From assembly GCA_038211615.1 (NCBI GenBank), contig JBBQVL010000001.1:57092-121091 (forward strand): a DNA stretch of 64,000 nt. The letters run 5' to 3'. Positions 1 to 8,702 of the stretch are shown piece after piece. The stretch is from DASWJZ01 sp038211615. Lineage in GTDB: Bacteria > Pseudomonadota > Alphaproteobacteria > Rhizobiales > Afifellaceae. Below the pieces are notes generated by a model. The model saw only the letters and a list, made by a program, of their open reading frames with translations. It was not told the origin of the DNA and ran no database searches. Every line of letters starts with the position of its first letter. Position 1 is the stretch's first letter. The translations under genes and the position numbers were made by a program.

Positions 1-114
1 GTCGATTACCGCGAGGATACGTTCGACCACCTCGCTTCGGTGCGCCCGTGTTGCGGCTCGCACGGTAACCAGCTTCAAATCTTGGCGCAGCGCGTTGCGG
101 ATCGAGTCGTTCAT
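1..114 (-). CDS. Partial CDS of unknown function running off the left edge
   Basis: On the minus strand an ATG at 114 opens a frame that stays open for 38 codons to the first base of the window. The predicted start reads MNDSIRNALRQDLKLV, followed by an Arg/Ala/Val-rich stretch that looks helical. No family is recognised and no strong ribosome site is seen (GGTCGGG lies upstream). It may be a real amino-terminus or chance; the sequence to the left would decide. Confidence 0.25.
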   Translation of the reverse strand, partial: MNDSIRNALRQDLKLVTVRAATRAHRSEVVERILAVID

Positions 115-232
115 GCCCGACCATGCGCGTGAACAGGATAGCGACACGGGTCGAGTCTAGGTTGCAATGTGAAGTGACGCCGATAGGATTAAGCGCCTGC
201 TGATTTGCGGGCGCAGCGCTCGGGGGAATGCC

Positions 233-637
233 GTGGTTATCCACAGATGTACTGTCGTGCTCGCCTTCGTTGTCATTGCTACCGTGGCCTTTGCGCAAGA
301 CGAACCAGCGGCGCGCGGCAAGCTTCTCTTCATTAGGTGCCAAGGCTGTCACGCCGTTATCGATCCGGCGGCTGTCGTAAAGAGGGGACCCCACCTCCAC
401 GGCCTGTTCGGTCGGAAGCCGGGCAGCCTTCCCAATTACGAATATTCGGAGGCCATGGTTGCGTACGGTCAGGACAAGGTTTGGAACGAGACCACACTCA
501 CAAATTTCTTGCACGGCCCACCCAAAGTCGTGCCGGGGACGAAGATGGAGTTCAGCGGGATAAGAAACGACGGAGAGGTGCAAGCAATAATTGCTTATCT
601 CGCAACCCTCGACCCGGATGGCATGGCCGCAGAATAG
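233..637 (+). CDS. Class I cytochrome c, periplasmic
   Basis: A 134-residue exported c-type cytochrome that would carry electrons in the periplasm. A signal peptide (about residues 1-21, ending AFA) is followed by the haem-binding motif CQGCH at about residue 36. The downstream segment GPHLHGLFGRKPGS and a GTKMEF stretch, whose Met is the expected second axial ligand, are typical of the c2 / cytochrome c550 group. The start used here is a GTG at 233, preceded by CGGGGGAA. It is alone: no oxidase or dehydrogenase gene is adjacent, so the partner is unknown. The family call is secure; the redox partner is not. Confidence 0.9.
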   Translation: MVIHRCTVVLAFVVIATVAFAQDEPAARGKLLFIRCQGCHAVIDPAAVVKRGPHLHGLFGRKPGSLPNYEYSEAMVAYGQDKVWNETTLTNFLHGPPKVVPGTKMEFSGIRNDGEVQAIIAYLATLDPDGMAAE

Positions 638-812
638 GGGTTCGCAAGCTGGCCATCCGATGAGGACGCCTTTCATTCAGAGAGCGCCGTCAAACCCAGG
701 GTCCGATTTGGGTGTGGTCACGGACTAAGGTGGGGGGGAGGTCAGCTCGGTAGCAGGCCGTCAGGGGCATGGATGGCGGCGCAAAGGTGTTGGATGTTGC
801 CCGCGGTTCCGA

Positions 813-1127
813 TTAAAGCGTACGGACCCTTTGAGTCCTGATGACGACCTCTTCCTGGCGAAAGCACTTCTGGAGCAGCTACGGATAAGCACGCCACCAG
901 CGAAGATCCACTCGGCTGACCATCGTCTCAACCACGACAACCTGATCACGATCAGTTCGACGCCCCTTCTTCCATACACCGTCTGCGGGCGACCGCAGGA
1001 AAGATGTTGCGCCTCCGAATTGCCTGGTTAGTTCCGCCGACACTTTCGTGAAATTGCTTCGATCGAGCGCGGTGCCCGCGTTGTCGAAAAACGGAAGCAG
1101 AATTTGTGCGAGATGTTTGTCCTTCAT
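813..1127 (-). pseudogene. Small conserved rhizobial-type protein with one in-frame stop
   Basis: Reading from 1127, the protein begins MKDKHLAQILLPFFDNAG and continues through ELTRQFGGATSFLRSPADG to WWRAYP, where a TAG (879-881) interrupts. The same frame then goes on with a conserved-looking tail, FRQEEVVIRTQRVRTL, to a TAA at 813. It resembles a ~100-aa conserved hypothetical family of Rhizobiales (from memory). No frame change is needed, only one nonsense codon, so this is either a recent pseudogene or a base-call error. Function is unknown. Confidence 0.55.
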
Positions 1128-1548
1128 ATATCTTCTTTAGCCATGTCCGGCTCGGTACCGACTTCGCTGTTGCAACGCCGACCGTTTCTCGGAATCCTTT
1201 CTTTTCCTGTGGAGCGCGTTGGGAAAATGGCCCGTGTGAGGAATCGCGGGAAGCTCGCCCGCTACGGCGGACGGGAAGCCGTTCCAAACTACGACGTAGC
1301 TGAACGGCGAGCGCGCGCCATGGCCACCGATGGCGCGGCCCGAGCCCTGATCCGAGTTGCCTCCGAATAAGCCCGCTAGAAGACCGAGCGCCTCCGCAGC
1401 TTGCGCCCGCCTGCGCGCGTAAATGACGTGGCCTGATTCCCTTCGATCGGCCAACTTGGTTTCGAACAGATTAAGTTTTGGCGGCCGCGAATGCGAGCCG
1501 ATCGGTTACTGATCGGGCGCTTGCTCGTCTGCAGCAGGTCATGGCCAG
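1128..1548. other. Region without a recognisable gene
   Basis: Several frames are open on both strands, but none has a ribosome site or a recognisable protein pattern. It may be decayed sequence next to the pseudogene ending at 1127. Confidence 0.4.
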
Positions 1549-1598
1549 CGAGCTTGACGTGGTGAAGTGTTGCCGCTTCACTTCGGCATTCCCGCGCC
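1549..1598 (-). repeat. Dispersed ~50-bp hairpin repeat, copy 1
   Basis: This sequence, read on the minus strand, matches 9691-9742 and 19418-19467: a CGCGGG-like edge, GTGAAGCGGC, then CTTCAC..ACGTC. GTGAAG and CTTCAC can pair as a short stem. A weaker copy lies near 17463-17495. Here it sits directly after the stop codon of the beta-helix gene, where it could also act as a 3' structure. Confidence 0.6.
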
Positions 1599-1606
1599 AG
1601 CGCCCG

Positions 1607-2542
1607 TTAGAACGGAGTCTGAGCCACAGGGTCATTGCCAATCCACCAACTGATAGCATTGCCTCCATACGAATATGCAAATCCCTGATCGTTAACGTCT
1701 CCGTTGAAGTTTCCCAGGAACATACAGTTGGCGATATACACGAAGGCGCTGTCGCTTATTGTTAACCCGGCAATGTTTCGCGTGGCTTGCGCAGAGCTAA
1801 AGCGCGCGGCACCGCTGTACACAAGGAAGCCGCGGCCCCCGTTGTTGTCTGCAGTCGTTTGCGTGATCTTCGCGCCTGTGGAACGCAATACCATGCCACT
1901 TGAGACATTCCCGGACGCGACGCTGCCGCTGACGTTTGCGCTCTCCACCTTTAGGTAAAGTCCGCTACCGGCATTGCCTTCAAAACGGGAGTTCTCAATC
2001 ACCGCCTGCGCGTTGATGTTCTCAGCGTAAAAACCATCCGACCCGTTTGAGGCTGAGACTGTGTTGGAAATGAAAAGCTTAGTAGGGGTCGCCCCGCCCA
2101 ATTTAATACCGTCGTTCGTATAACGCTCCACGGCGCAATCCTCGATGTGAACCGCCGCGGCGCTGTTGATGATGATGCCATTTGCCAGTGCGTCACGGCC
2201 CGTCAGATGAAGCCCCCGCAATGTCACTACGGCTGCGGATGCGCTGATCGTAATTGCGCCGATGACCGAGTTGCCGCCACCTTCGACTGTGACTGATCTC
2301 ACGATATTAGTGGCCGGCTGCGCCGCGAGGTCGCTCAGAATGCGGACTGTTCCACTCGCGAGGGTAACGGCTGCAGCACGCAGCAGCGTCTTACAGGGCT
2401 GCGCCTGCACCGTGCAGGGCCTCGTGTCGTCGCCGGCGTTAGAGACGAAGGTGAGCAACTGTGCCTGAGCCGCGGCGGCGAACGCGAAAACCGCAAAAGC
2501 GGCAAAGACGAGCCGCGCCGCAGCGATTGATCTGACGAGCAT
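1607..2542 (-). CDS. Exported right-handed beta-helix repeat protein
   Basis: About 311 residues. The start chosen is the ATG at 2542, which has GGAGGA 5 bases upstream and gives a clean signal peptide (hydrophobic core, cleavage near AAAQAQ). A longer frame to 2590 has no such signals. After the signal, the segment FVSNAGDDTRPCTVQAQPCK resembles the start of many secreted pectate-lyase-fold proteins. It is followed by about ten loose parallel beta-helix coils rich in N, G and V (for example AVIENSRFEGNAGSGLYL). The carboxy end has the GGNxxxxxxGND pattern common in this group. Likely a surface or periplasmic protein; no catalytic residues could be assigned. A relic tail of a similar protein is at 24139-24273. 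Confidence 0.8.
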   Translation of the reverse strand: MLVRSIAAARLVFAAFAVFAFAAAAQAQLLTFVSNAGDDTRPCTVQAQPCKTLLRAAAVTLASGTVRILSDLAAQPATNIVRSVTVEGGGNSVIGAITISASAAVVTLRGLHLTGRDALANGIIINSAAAVHIEDCAVERYTNDGIKLGGATPTKLFISNTVSASNGSDGFYAENINAQAVIENSRFEGNAGSGLYLKVESANVSGSVASGNVSSGMVLRSTGAKITQTTADNNGGRGFLVYSGAARFSSAQATRNIAGLTISDSAFVYIANCMFLGNFNGDVNDQGFAYSYGGNAISWWIGNDPVAQTPF

Positions 2543-2668
2543 TGTGTCCTCCAGAGACCCAGGCCCCCACGGCCGGCGTGACGCCAGCATAGGACAAGGG
2601 GAAGTCGTCTGCGAGCGGCTTTACCGGCCGACGAAGGCGCGGAGCACTCTGGGCCTGCCCGCGCTATT

Positions 2669-2944
2669 TTGCCCGCAAGTGTGGGCGAGCTGACGCCGCT
2701 GCTCGTGCTCGCCGGCAGCTACAAATGCACCCGTTGCGGATCAACGGACACCGAGGTGACGCCCAAATTTCGTAGGCCCGGCGCGAGCGCGCCAAGCGCA
2801 CGACGCGAACTGCGACGGGCGCAGTTCTTGCTCACCGTTCCTGCTGCATGGCGCGACTGCCTCGGATTGGCGGTTCGGCGGCTGATCGACCTACCGCCAT
2901 TTCGTCATGATGCCGAAAAGCCATCCCAGTCCCAGTGCGACTAG
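2669..2944 (+). pseudogene. Possible relic containing a CxxCGS zinc-ribbon half-site
   Basis: A TTG-started frame of 91 codons contains YKCTRCGSTDTEVTPKFRRP, which resembles the carboxy-terminal knuckle of the small zinc-ribbon protein at 17033-17299 (MKCPRCGSRRV). Only one Cys pair is present and the rest is low-complexity and Arg-rich. It overlaps the oppositely oriented small membrane gene ending at 2891. A decayed fragment is more likely than a working gene. Confidence 0.22.
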
Positions 2945-3070
2945 CACGGCAGTGAGCGGATTGGCACGGATCTGGTCGGTAAACGAATCCGCGTATTCCT
3001 GCGCAGTGTCTATCGCGGAATCAGCTGAGTCCTGCGCCTGCTGCATATAGTCCGTCGCTTGTTTGGCCAC
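2891..3070 (-). CDS. Small DUF883/ElaB-like membrane-anchored protein
   Basis: A 59-residue protein with the start placed at the GTG at 3070 (GGGAG lies upstream). A longer frame to 3130 would begin inside transposase relic sequence. The first half is a polar helix (QAQDSADSAIDTAQEYADSF). It is followed by RANPLTAVLVALGLGWLFGI, a Gly-containing membrane segment with the 'xxNPxxAxxxAxGxGxLxG' pattern typical of ElaB/YqjD/DUF883 proteins that dock on the inner membrane. Related patterns occur in the 10.5-13.4 kb operon. Its 5' end abuts the IS3 relic, so its promoter may have been changed by that insertion. Confidence 0.6.
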   Translation of the reverse strand: MAKQATDYMQQAQDSADSAIDTAQEYADSFTDQIRANPLTAVLVALGLGWLFGIMTKWR

Positions 3071-3120
3071 TGGCGTACTCCCGAAATTAAGTTCGCTAAG
3101 CAACGCGCTGCGAGAATTGC

Positions 3121-3517
3121 AGTTCCTCAATGAAGAAGGCCGACTTCGCAGGCGAGAACGCCGGCGACATGGGCGACACTTCCGCTGGTGTACTGCGATC
3201 CCTGATTCGAGTGGTGCAGCGGGGCGTCCGGCCTGCCGCGTCGCCAGATCGCCATGACAAGAGCGTCAGTGACGAGATGCGCCGTCATCCCGGCGCTCAT
3301 CGACCAGCCGACCACGCGCCGCGAGAAGGGGGCGATGACGGCCGCCCATAGAGCCAGCCCTCGGCGGTTGAGACATAGGTAAAATCCGCGATCCACTTCT
3401 AGTCCGGCCGCTCCGCCGCGAAGTGCCGATCGAGAAGGTTCGGCGACAGAGCCGCCATGAGCCGGTCAGCTTGAACTCGCGGCAAAATCGCCTCCGTTTC
3501 GTCCACCTCCGGTTCAA
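3121..3517 (-). mobile_element. IS3-family transposase (OrfB) relic
   Basis: Read on the minus strand, the sequence gives NLLDRHFAAERPD, then a TAG, then KWIADFTYVSTAEGWLYG in the same frame. A frame change leads to AAVIAPFSRRVVGWSMSAGM and LHHSNQGSQYTS. These are the rve integrase-core landmarks of IS3-family OrfB proteins (the WIADFTY and HHSDxGSQYTS regions). The nonsense codon, the frameshift and the loss of the end of the gene show it is dead. No terminal inverted repeats were identified. Confidence 0.8.
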
Positions 3518-3740
3518 TCACCTAGCTTGGTGTCCGTGAAACCGGCAGCAGCTCAAGTTGATTCAGCTGAAGGGGAAGCGGACGCGGGCACTCCGTCGTC
3601 GCGTCCCTCCTAAGGGAGATGTTAAAGCGCCGCTAATGACGATGCTCAAAATTAGCTGGATTAAATGGACCATCAATCCCGTCGGCGCATTCTTGTGATC
3701 AGGCGGGCTAAACGGCCCGGCATTTAACGGAGAGATTCAA

Positions 3741-3905
3741 ATGCGAAACTTTGCGGCTACCTTTGTCCACGATGAGAGTGGCGCTACTGCCATTGAATAT
3801 GGACTCATCGCGGCTCTCATCTCGGTCGTGATTATCGGCGTGCTGTCGACCATCGGGACACGCTTGAGCGCGAAGTTCAATCAGATCGCAACGCAGTTGC
3901 AGTAG
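3741..3905 (+). CDS. Flp/Fap type IVb pilin
   Basis: A 54-residue pilin subunit starting at the ATG at 3741, with CGGAGAG about 6 bases upstream. The sequence begins MRNFAATFVHDESGATAIEYG and continues into LIAALISVVIIGVL. This is the Flp signature: a short leader, a Gly-Ala-Thr-Ala-Ile-Glu-Tyr-Gly segment with the conserved Glu-Tyr pair after the processing site, and a hydrophobic helix. Flp pilins are cut by a prepilin peptidase and assembled by tad genes, none of which are nearby. It stands alone between the IS3 relic and a sensor kinase. Confidence 0.93.
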   Translation: MRNFAATFVHDESGATAIEYGLIAALISVVIIGVLSTIGTRLSAKFNQIATQLQ

Positions 3906-4245
3906 CAGCCCAAGCTCGCGCTCCTTCGGGCGCGAGCTCTAAACCATTCTGCACGTCGACCTACAGCTCCGACGCCACCGGTAATCGAGGCGAGCAGGAA
4001 TGTAGTGAGGGCGTCGGATGTGAAAACTCCAGCGGTCAAAGCGAAAAGGCGGTGACGAAGGTTCGAGGAATATCGAACTCATTCGTCCTAGTGGTCGAAT
4101 GCATCTCCCAGCGAACTGCCTGATTGGGCAGATAGAACCGACCAGGGCAATGCCGAGATGTTCGCTTGGTTGAATTTCATCCTGGATAAGGAGTTGGAGG
4201 CTGCGGCCCACCGGAGACAAAAGGGGGGCGTGAAACCAATTTGGA
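3906..4245. other. Intergenic region between pilin and kinase genes
   Basis: It contains the convergent ends of the Flp pilin and the histidine kinase. A GCGCGAGC-type inverted repeat just after the pilin stop (around 3912-3940) might serve as a terminator. No gene is supported. Confidence 0.3.
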
Positions 4246-5610
4246 TTACGCGGCGGGGACCGGAAAGGTGAGCTGTGCCGAAAGTCCTGGAGAGCGGTCT
4301 CTGTACTCGACACTTGCGTCCAGCGAGCGTGCCATCGCCGTCACGATGCGGGTTCCGAGGCCGGTGCCCTTGGGCTCTCCGTCGCCCTTGCCCACACCGT
4401 CGTCTTCCACGACCAGCGCCACCTTGCGATCCGCAAGTCTTGTCAGCCTAACCCGAACCTCACCGGCCCGCTCGGGGTAGGCGTACTTGGCCGCGTTCAT
4501 CACCCACTCGGCGGCAATCACACCGAGATTGATGCTTGCATCGGTCTTCAGCGAAAGTTGCTCCAGCTGATACCTCAGCGTGATCCGGTTCGCGTAGCCC
4601 ATCGCCGACTGGAATTGGTCGAGTACGCTACGCAGGTATTCGTCGAGCGCCACTTCCAGCACGTTGCCGGATGAGTACAGCCGCTGGTGGACCATCGCGA
4701 CCGCGTGGATGCGCGCTTGCGTCTCATCCAGCACCGCCTTCATCGCCGCGTCGCTCATTGTGTTGGCCTGCATTCGAACGAGCGAAGACACCATAGCGAG
4801 ACTGTTGGCGACCCGGTGATTGACCTCCCGCATCAGCAGCTCGGCTCGATTCTTCGCCTCGCGCATTTCTTCGGTACTCCTGACAAGGTCAGCGGTGCGC
4901 GCTTCCACCTTGTTCTCGAGCTGGGTGTTGGCACTGCTCAGGGCATCCCTGGCACTGCCCAGTTCGCTCGCATACCGGATGATGGTGAACAGGGCCGCGG
5001 CCGCGGCCGCGATAGCAACGAGTGCCCCGGTCGTGGAAACGAGCCGCTGCCATCGGGCATTGTCCGCCTGCTCGGCAACCAGGCTCGACAGCCGCTGGTC
5101 CGCAGCAAGGCTTATGCCGGTGATGTAGACGTTCGCCTCGTCCATCAGCGCCTTGCCGCGGTTGGTGAGCACCAGGTTCAGTGCCTCGCCCGGTTGGCGG
5201 TTTCTGGCGAGGCTGATCGAACGGTCCATCTCCGCGAACTTGGCATCGATCACCGAAGCCAGTTTGGCGACAGCGGGCGAGAGCGCCGGATAGTCCTCGA
5301 GCCTCGAAGGCAGTCCGATGATTTCCCGCTTTGCGTCGGCCTCGGCGGAGTTGAAGGGCGCCAAGTAGACCTCGTTATTGGTGTAGAGGTATCCGCGTTG
5401 GCTTGACTCAGCCCGCTGGACGGCTGCCCGCAACTCGACCGACACGGTTTTCAGGTCGCGAGCCGCCAATATTTTCTCGGCAAGCTGACCTGACCGTTCC
5501 CCTAGCCAGAATGCGACGGCCACGATCGCCGCCAGCGCCATGAAGCCGACGGTGAGAAACAGGAGCTGCGATCGAACGAATGAGCGGGCGCTGATGGGCA
5601 TTTCAGCCAC
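4246..5610 (-). CDS. CHASE3 sensor histidine kinase of the HisKA_2 group
   Basis: A 454-residue inner-membrane sensor kinase. A first membrane helix (about residues 12-34) is followed by a periplasmic CHASE3-like domain with the marker SSQRGYLYTNNEVYL, then a second membrane helix near 190-212. A cytoplasmic coiled coil leads to the HisKA_2 phosphorylation site LMREVNHRVANSLAMVSSL (His in VNHRVAN). An ATPase domain follows, with an N-box near EWVMNAAKYAYP and glycine-rich VVEDDGVGKG and GTGLGTRIV motifs. No response regulator is adjacent. HisKA_2 kinases in alphaproteobacteria often feed the PhyR/EcfG general stress response, so that is a reasonable but unproven role. Confidence 0.88.
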   Translation of the reverse strand: MAEMPISARSFVRSQLLFLTVGFMALAAIVAVAFWLGERSGQLAEKILAARDLKTVSVELRAAVQRAESSQRGYLYTNNEVYLAPFNSAEADAKREIIGLPSRLEDYPALSPAVAKLASVIDAKFAEMDRSISLARNRQPGEALNLVLTNRGKALMDEANVYITGISLAADQRLSSLVAEQADNARWQRLVSTTGALVAIAAAAAALFTIIRYASELGSARDALSSANTQLENKVEARTADLVRSTEEMREAKNRAELLMREVNHRVANSLAMVSSLVRMQANTMSDAAMKAVLDETQARIHAVAMVHQRLYSSGNVLEVALDEYLRSVLDQFQSAMGYANRITLRYQLEQLSLKTDASINLGVIAAEWVMNAAKYAYPERAGEVRVRLTRLADRKVALVVEDDGVGKGDGEPKGTGLGTRIVTAMARSLDASVEYRDRSPGLSAQLTFPVPAA

Positions 5611-5828
5611 GCTTCATGGCAGATCGCGCGTCAAAACACCAAGGGCCAGGGCGTCACGTCGGTCCACCATTACGTCAGAGCGCACCGGACAAACCGCCCT
5701 TCCCGGGCTGACACCAGGCATCGATGACCTGCACGAATGCGCCCGTGGAGGGCCGACTACGGCGAGATGATTGAACTCGGAAGAGAGCGCGCCGGCCGAT
5801 GCTCAAGCTGGTCGCAAGCGCGTGATCC

Positions 5829-6977
5829 TCATCGGTGAATTTCGGACGACCACGGAAAATTCACGTACTGGTCTCGCGTGTCGTAGCAAATGTTGCCGTA
5901 CATCTTGAGGTACAGGCTACGGCGCTTCGGGTCATTGAAGGCTGCAGCGGGATAGGCAAGATCTGCCTCATATGCAGTCAAATTCTCGCTGGTGAGCGCG
6001 ATGGGGAGGATATCCATTGCCTGCGGGATGCTTTTGCCGAGCAGCCAGTCGGCGCCATACTGCCCCATGGCGTAGCCGAATACCGGCGAGGAGAGCGCGA
6101 TACTTGCCTTGTAGGGGCTTGTTCCCGTCTTGATTTCGGACACCGCCTGCGGCTCCCCGTCAATGCCGCCGAGGAATTGGTCGGGGCGATCCTTTTTCGC
6201 ATCCCGCAGCGCCCGGAGCGCGCCGAGCACCACCGCATCTGCGCCGAGAACAACGTCCACGTCGGGGATACCGAGGAGGATCGTGTTCATGGTGTCGTAG
6301 CCTCCCTGCTCGCTCACGGGACTAGGCGCAATGTCGGCAACGACGGTGACATCGGGCAGCTTGCTGAGTTCGTCGCGCATCGCCTCAAAACGCGGGGCCA
6401 GATACTGCATCGTGTCCTGCGTTAGAAGGACGACCTTGGCGCGGCCGCCGAGTTTGGCCTGGATATAGGCGATCGCGGCGTCGGCGAGGACCTTGCCGGT
6501 TTCATACTGAGGAGCGTTTAACAGAAGCGTAGCGGGCGGCGGAACGATTGTTCCGACGAAAGCCCCTGACCAAATCATCTTCTGAAGGTTCTGGCTCACG
6601 ACGGCGGGGTCCGAGGAGGTCGCGACGAGCGCGCCGACCTTGGCGTCAAGAAAGGTCTGGATTTCAGCCGCAGCGTTTGAAGCATCGCTGTTGGCCAGAA
6701 CCCGCCGATATTCAAGCCCCCGGTCCGCGGCGGCCCGCGAGAGTCCGTGGTTCACCCCCTCCAGAAACTCCCGGTCGTTTTCCTGCACGTACGCCAGCAC
6801 CGGATTGAGTCCTGGGGGCGGGCTGCACTGGGGCGCATTGCTGACAAAGGCCGGGAATACCCTGGGATCGGTGATGCCGGGCGGCCCCTCCTGCGCGGCG
6901 GCGCCGAAACCGCTCATAAACAGACCCACAAGAACCGGCGTTAGGGTTGATGCGACGTGCCTCGGTCCGCCTCTCAT
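5829..6977 (-). CDS. Periplasmic substrate-binding protein, ribose/sugar type
   Basis: A 382-residue exported binding protein of the Peripla_BP_4 fold. The start chosen is the ATG at 6977, with GAGGGA upstream and a signal peptide ending near GFGAAAQ. The much longer frame to 7358 is unlikely. Typical features are the repeated two-lobe pattern, SDPAVVSQNLQKMI and a hinge region with LGADAVVLGALRALRDA and FLGGIDGEPQAV. No ABC permease or ATPase lies beside it, so it is an orphan: its transporter is elsewhere, or it acts as a sensor input. The sugar-like ligand is inferred from the fold only. Confidence 0.8.
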   Translation of the reverse strand: MRGGPRHVASTLTPVLVGLFMSGFGAAAQEGPPGITDPRVFPAFVSNAPQCSPPPGLNPVLAYVQENDREFLEGVNHGLSRAAADRGLEYRRVLANSDASNAAAEIQTFLDAKVGALVATSSDPAVVSQNLQKMIWSGAFVGTIVPPPATLLLNAPQYETGKVLADAAIAYIQAKLGGRAKVVLLTQDTMQYLAPRFEAMRDELSKLPDVTVVADIAPSPVSEQGGYDTMNTILLGIPDVDVVLGADAVVLGALRALRDAKKDRPDQFLGGIDGEPQAVSEIKTGTSPYKASIALSSPVFGYAMGQYGADWLLGKSIPQAMDILPIALTSENLTAYEADLAYPAAAFNDPKRRSLYLKMYGNICYDTRDQYVNFPWSSEIHR

Positions 6978-7158
6978 GAGATATTCCCTCTTTCCAACGG
7001 TCTGACGGCGATCAGTTGGCACATTTTCAGCGAATCCGCTTTCGCTCGGCAGAGGTGGAAATGGTTTACCCTTTGCGCCGCCGGTCGTTTGATCGCCGAG
7101 CATAATGGGCCCACGTTCGCGTGTGCTGAACAAGGGCATGTTTCCGAGAGGATCCCTG

Positions 7159-8406
7159 ATGATCAATCGTACTTCCGTCGTCGCAACCCTCGCGTTCGCC
7201 GCGATCACCACAGCGGCCAGTGCGGCCGACGTCACCGTCACAGACGCCAGGATCGCCGGCGGCAAGCTCTTGATTGCGGGATCGACGACTGCCCCGAACA
7301 CGTGGGTTCGTCTAGATGGGCAGTCAGGCGATGACTTCAACGTGAAGTCGGACGTCAACGGAGCATTCGCCTTCGGCGTCGTTTATCATCCGGGAGACTG
7401 CATCGTCGATGTTCAGAAGCTCGTCGCGCCGACCATCCTCGGAGCGGCGACTTCGGCACTGGTGGCCGACTGCGGGCCGGCGGGCGTTACGCCGCGCGGC
7501 GCCTGGACCGCGACGACCGCCTACCTCACCAACGACCTCGTGACCTATCAGGGCTCAACTTGGCGGGCACGCCGCGAGAATGTCCGATCGACGCCTCAGC
7601 AGTCGGGCAATTGGGACCTGTTTGCCGCCGCAGGAGCGCAGGCGGAACCAGGATCCGTTGATGCCGCCGCCGACCCTTCCTCACTGCGGGCGCCGCCCTC
7701 CGGTCCGGCAGGCGGTGATCTGACCGGCAGCTATCCGAACCCGACAATCAAGAATCTGGCGATCGTGACCGGCAGAATTGCAGACAGCGCGGTTACCGGC
7801 CTCAAAATCGCGCCTTTGACGGTCGGGAACGGCAGGATAGCCAACGATGCTATCACGAGCATCAAGATCGCCGATGACTCCGTTAGAAGCGTCGACATCC
7901 TGGACGGTTCGATCACCGCCGCCGATCTGGGCAGTGGCTCCGTTGGCTCCGACGAGATAGCAACCGATGCGGTTGGCGCCACCGAGATCGCTGACAACTC
8001 GATCGACACCGGTGAGATAGTCGACAACTCCCTTTTTGCGAACGATCTCGCAAGCGCGTCCGTCGGTCTCAGCGAACTCCAGTCGAACGCGGTCGACGGC
8101 AGCAAGGTAGCGAACAATTCCCTGACAACAGCCGACATCAAGGGCGCCGACTCCGCCGGACACATCAGCCTCGGGGCCAACGCTGTCGCAAACGGGCAGT
8201 GCCGCGATTTCAATATCAGTGTGGGAGGAGCCGCGGTCGGAGAGGCAGTTGTCATCTCGCTGCAGGGCACCCTGCCGGAGGGAATCCTGATCTATGGCGT
8301 GAGAGTTCCGTCAGCCGGCACGGCGACGATGAAAGTCTGCAACCTGTCCGGCGCAGCGATGGCGGCAATCTCCGACCTGCCGATTCGCATTATTACGTAC
8401 GGTTAG
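7159..8406 (+). CDS. Exported repeat protein with carbohydrate-binding-like module
   Basis: A 415-residue secreted protein. The ATG at 7159 is preceded by GAGAGGATCC and begins a signal peptide ending ITTAASA. Residues of about 115-155 contain AWTATTAYLTNDLVTYQGST and a later W, the pattern of small chitin/cellulose-binding (CBM5/12-like) modules. From about residue 190 to 330 the chain is built of short repeats of the type IANDAITSIKIADDSV / IATDAVGATEIADNSI, which should form a beta-solenoid or fibre. The last ~65 residues form a separate compact domain. Repeats of this type are seen in phage fibres and bacterial adhesins. It is divergent from the orphan binding protein. Confidence 0.65.
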   Translation: MINRTSVVATLAFAAITTAASAADVTVTDARIAGGKLLIAGSTTAPNTWVRLDGQSGDDFNVKSDVNGAFAFGVVYHPGDCIVDVQKLVAPTILGAATSALVADCGPAGVTPRGAWTATTAYLTNDLVTYQGSTWRARRENVRSTPQQSGNWDLFAAAGAQAEPGSVDAAADPSSLRAPPSGPAGGDLTGSYPNPTIKNLAIVTGRIADSAVTGLKIAPLTVGNGRIANDAITSIKIADDSVRSVDILDGSITAADLGSGSVGSDEIATDAVGATEIADNSIDTGEIVDNSLFANDLASASVGLSELQSNAVDGSKVANNSLTTADIKGADSAGHISLGANAVANGQCRDFNISVGGAAVGEAVVISLQGTLPEGILIYGVRVPSAGTATMKVCNLSGAAMAAISDLPIRIITYG

Positions 8407-8702
8407 ACGGGCCAGAGCCTGCGGTTATTCCGCCGCGATGACTTAAGGCGGCGCTGCGCCAATCAGGGTAAGCCGCGCAGCGTACAGTGCAATCGGGCCG
8501 TTTACCACCTATGCCGCGCTTCCCCTTGATGAAAAAGGAGGCGGTGGTTCTGATTGCCACAGAGTGACCTTCTAGCCGCACGCAGCTTCAATCGCCACCA
8601 GAGCAGTTCTTCATCCCGGCTGCCGAGAATCCAGAAACTCTGCGCCTTGACCAACTTCCGGTTTCCGCACAGGCTCGCCAAGTAGGAAACAAGGGGGAAT
8701 CA

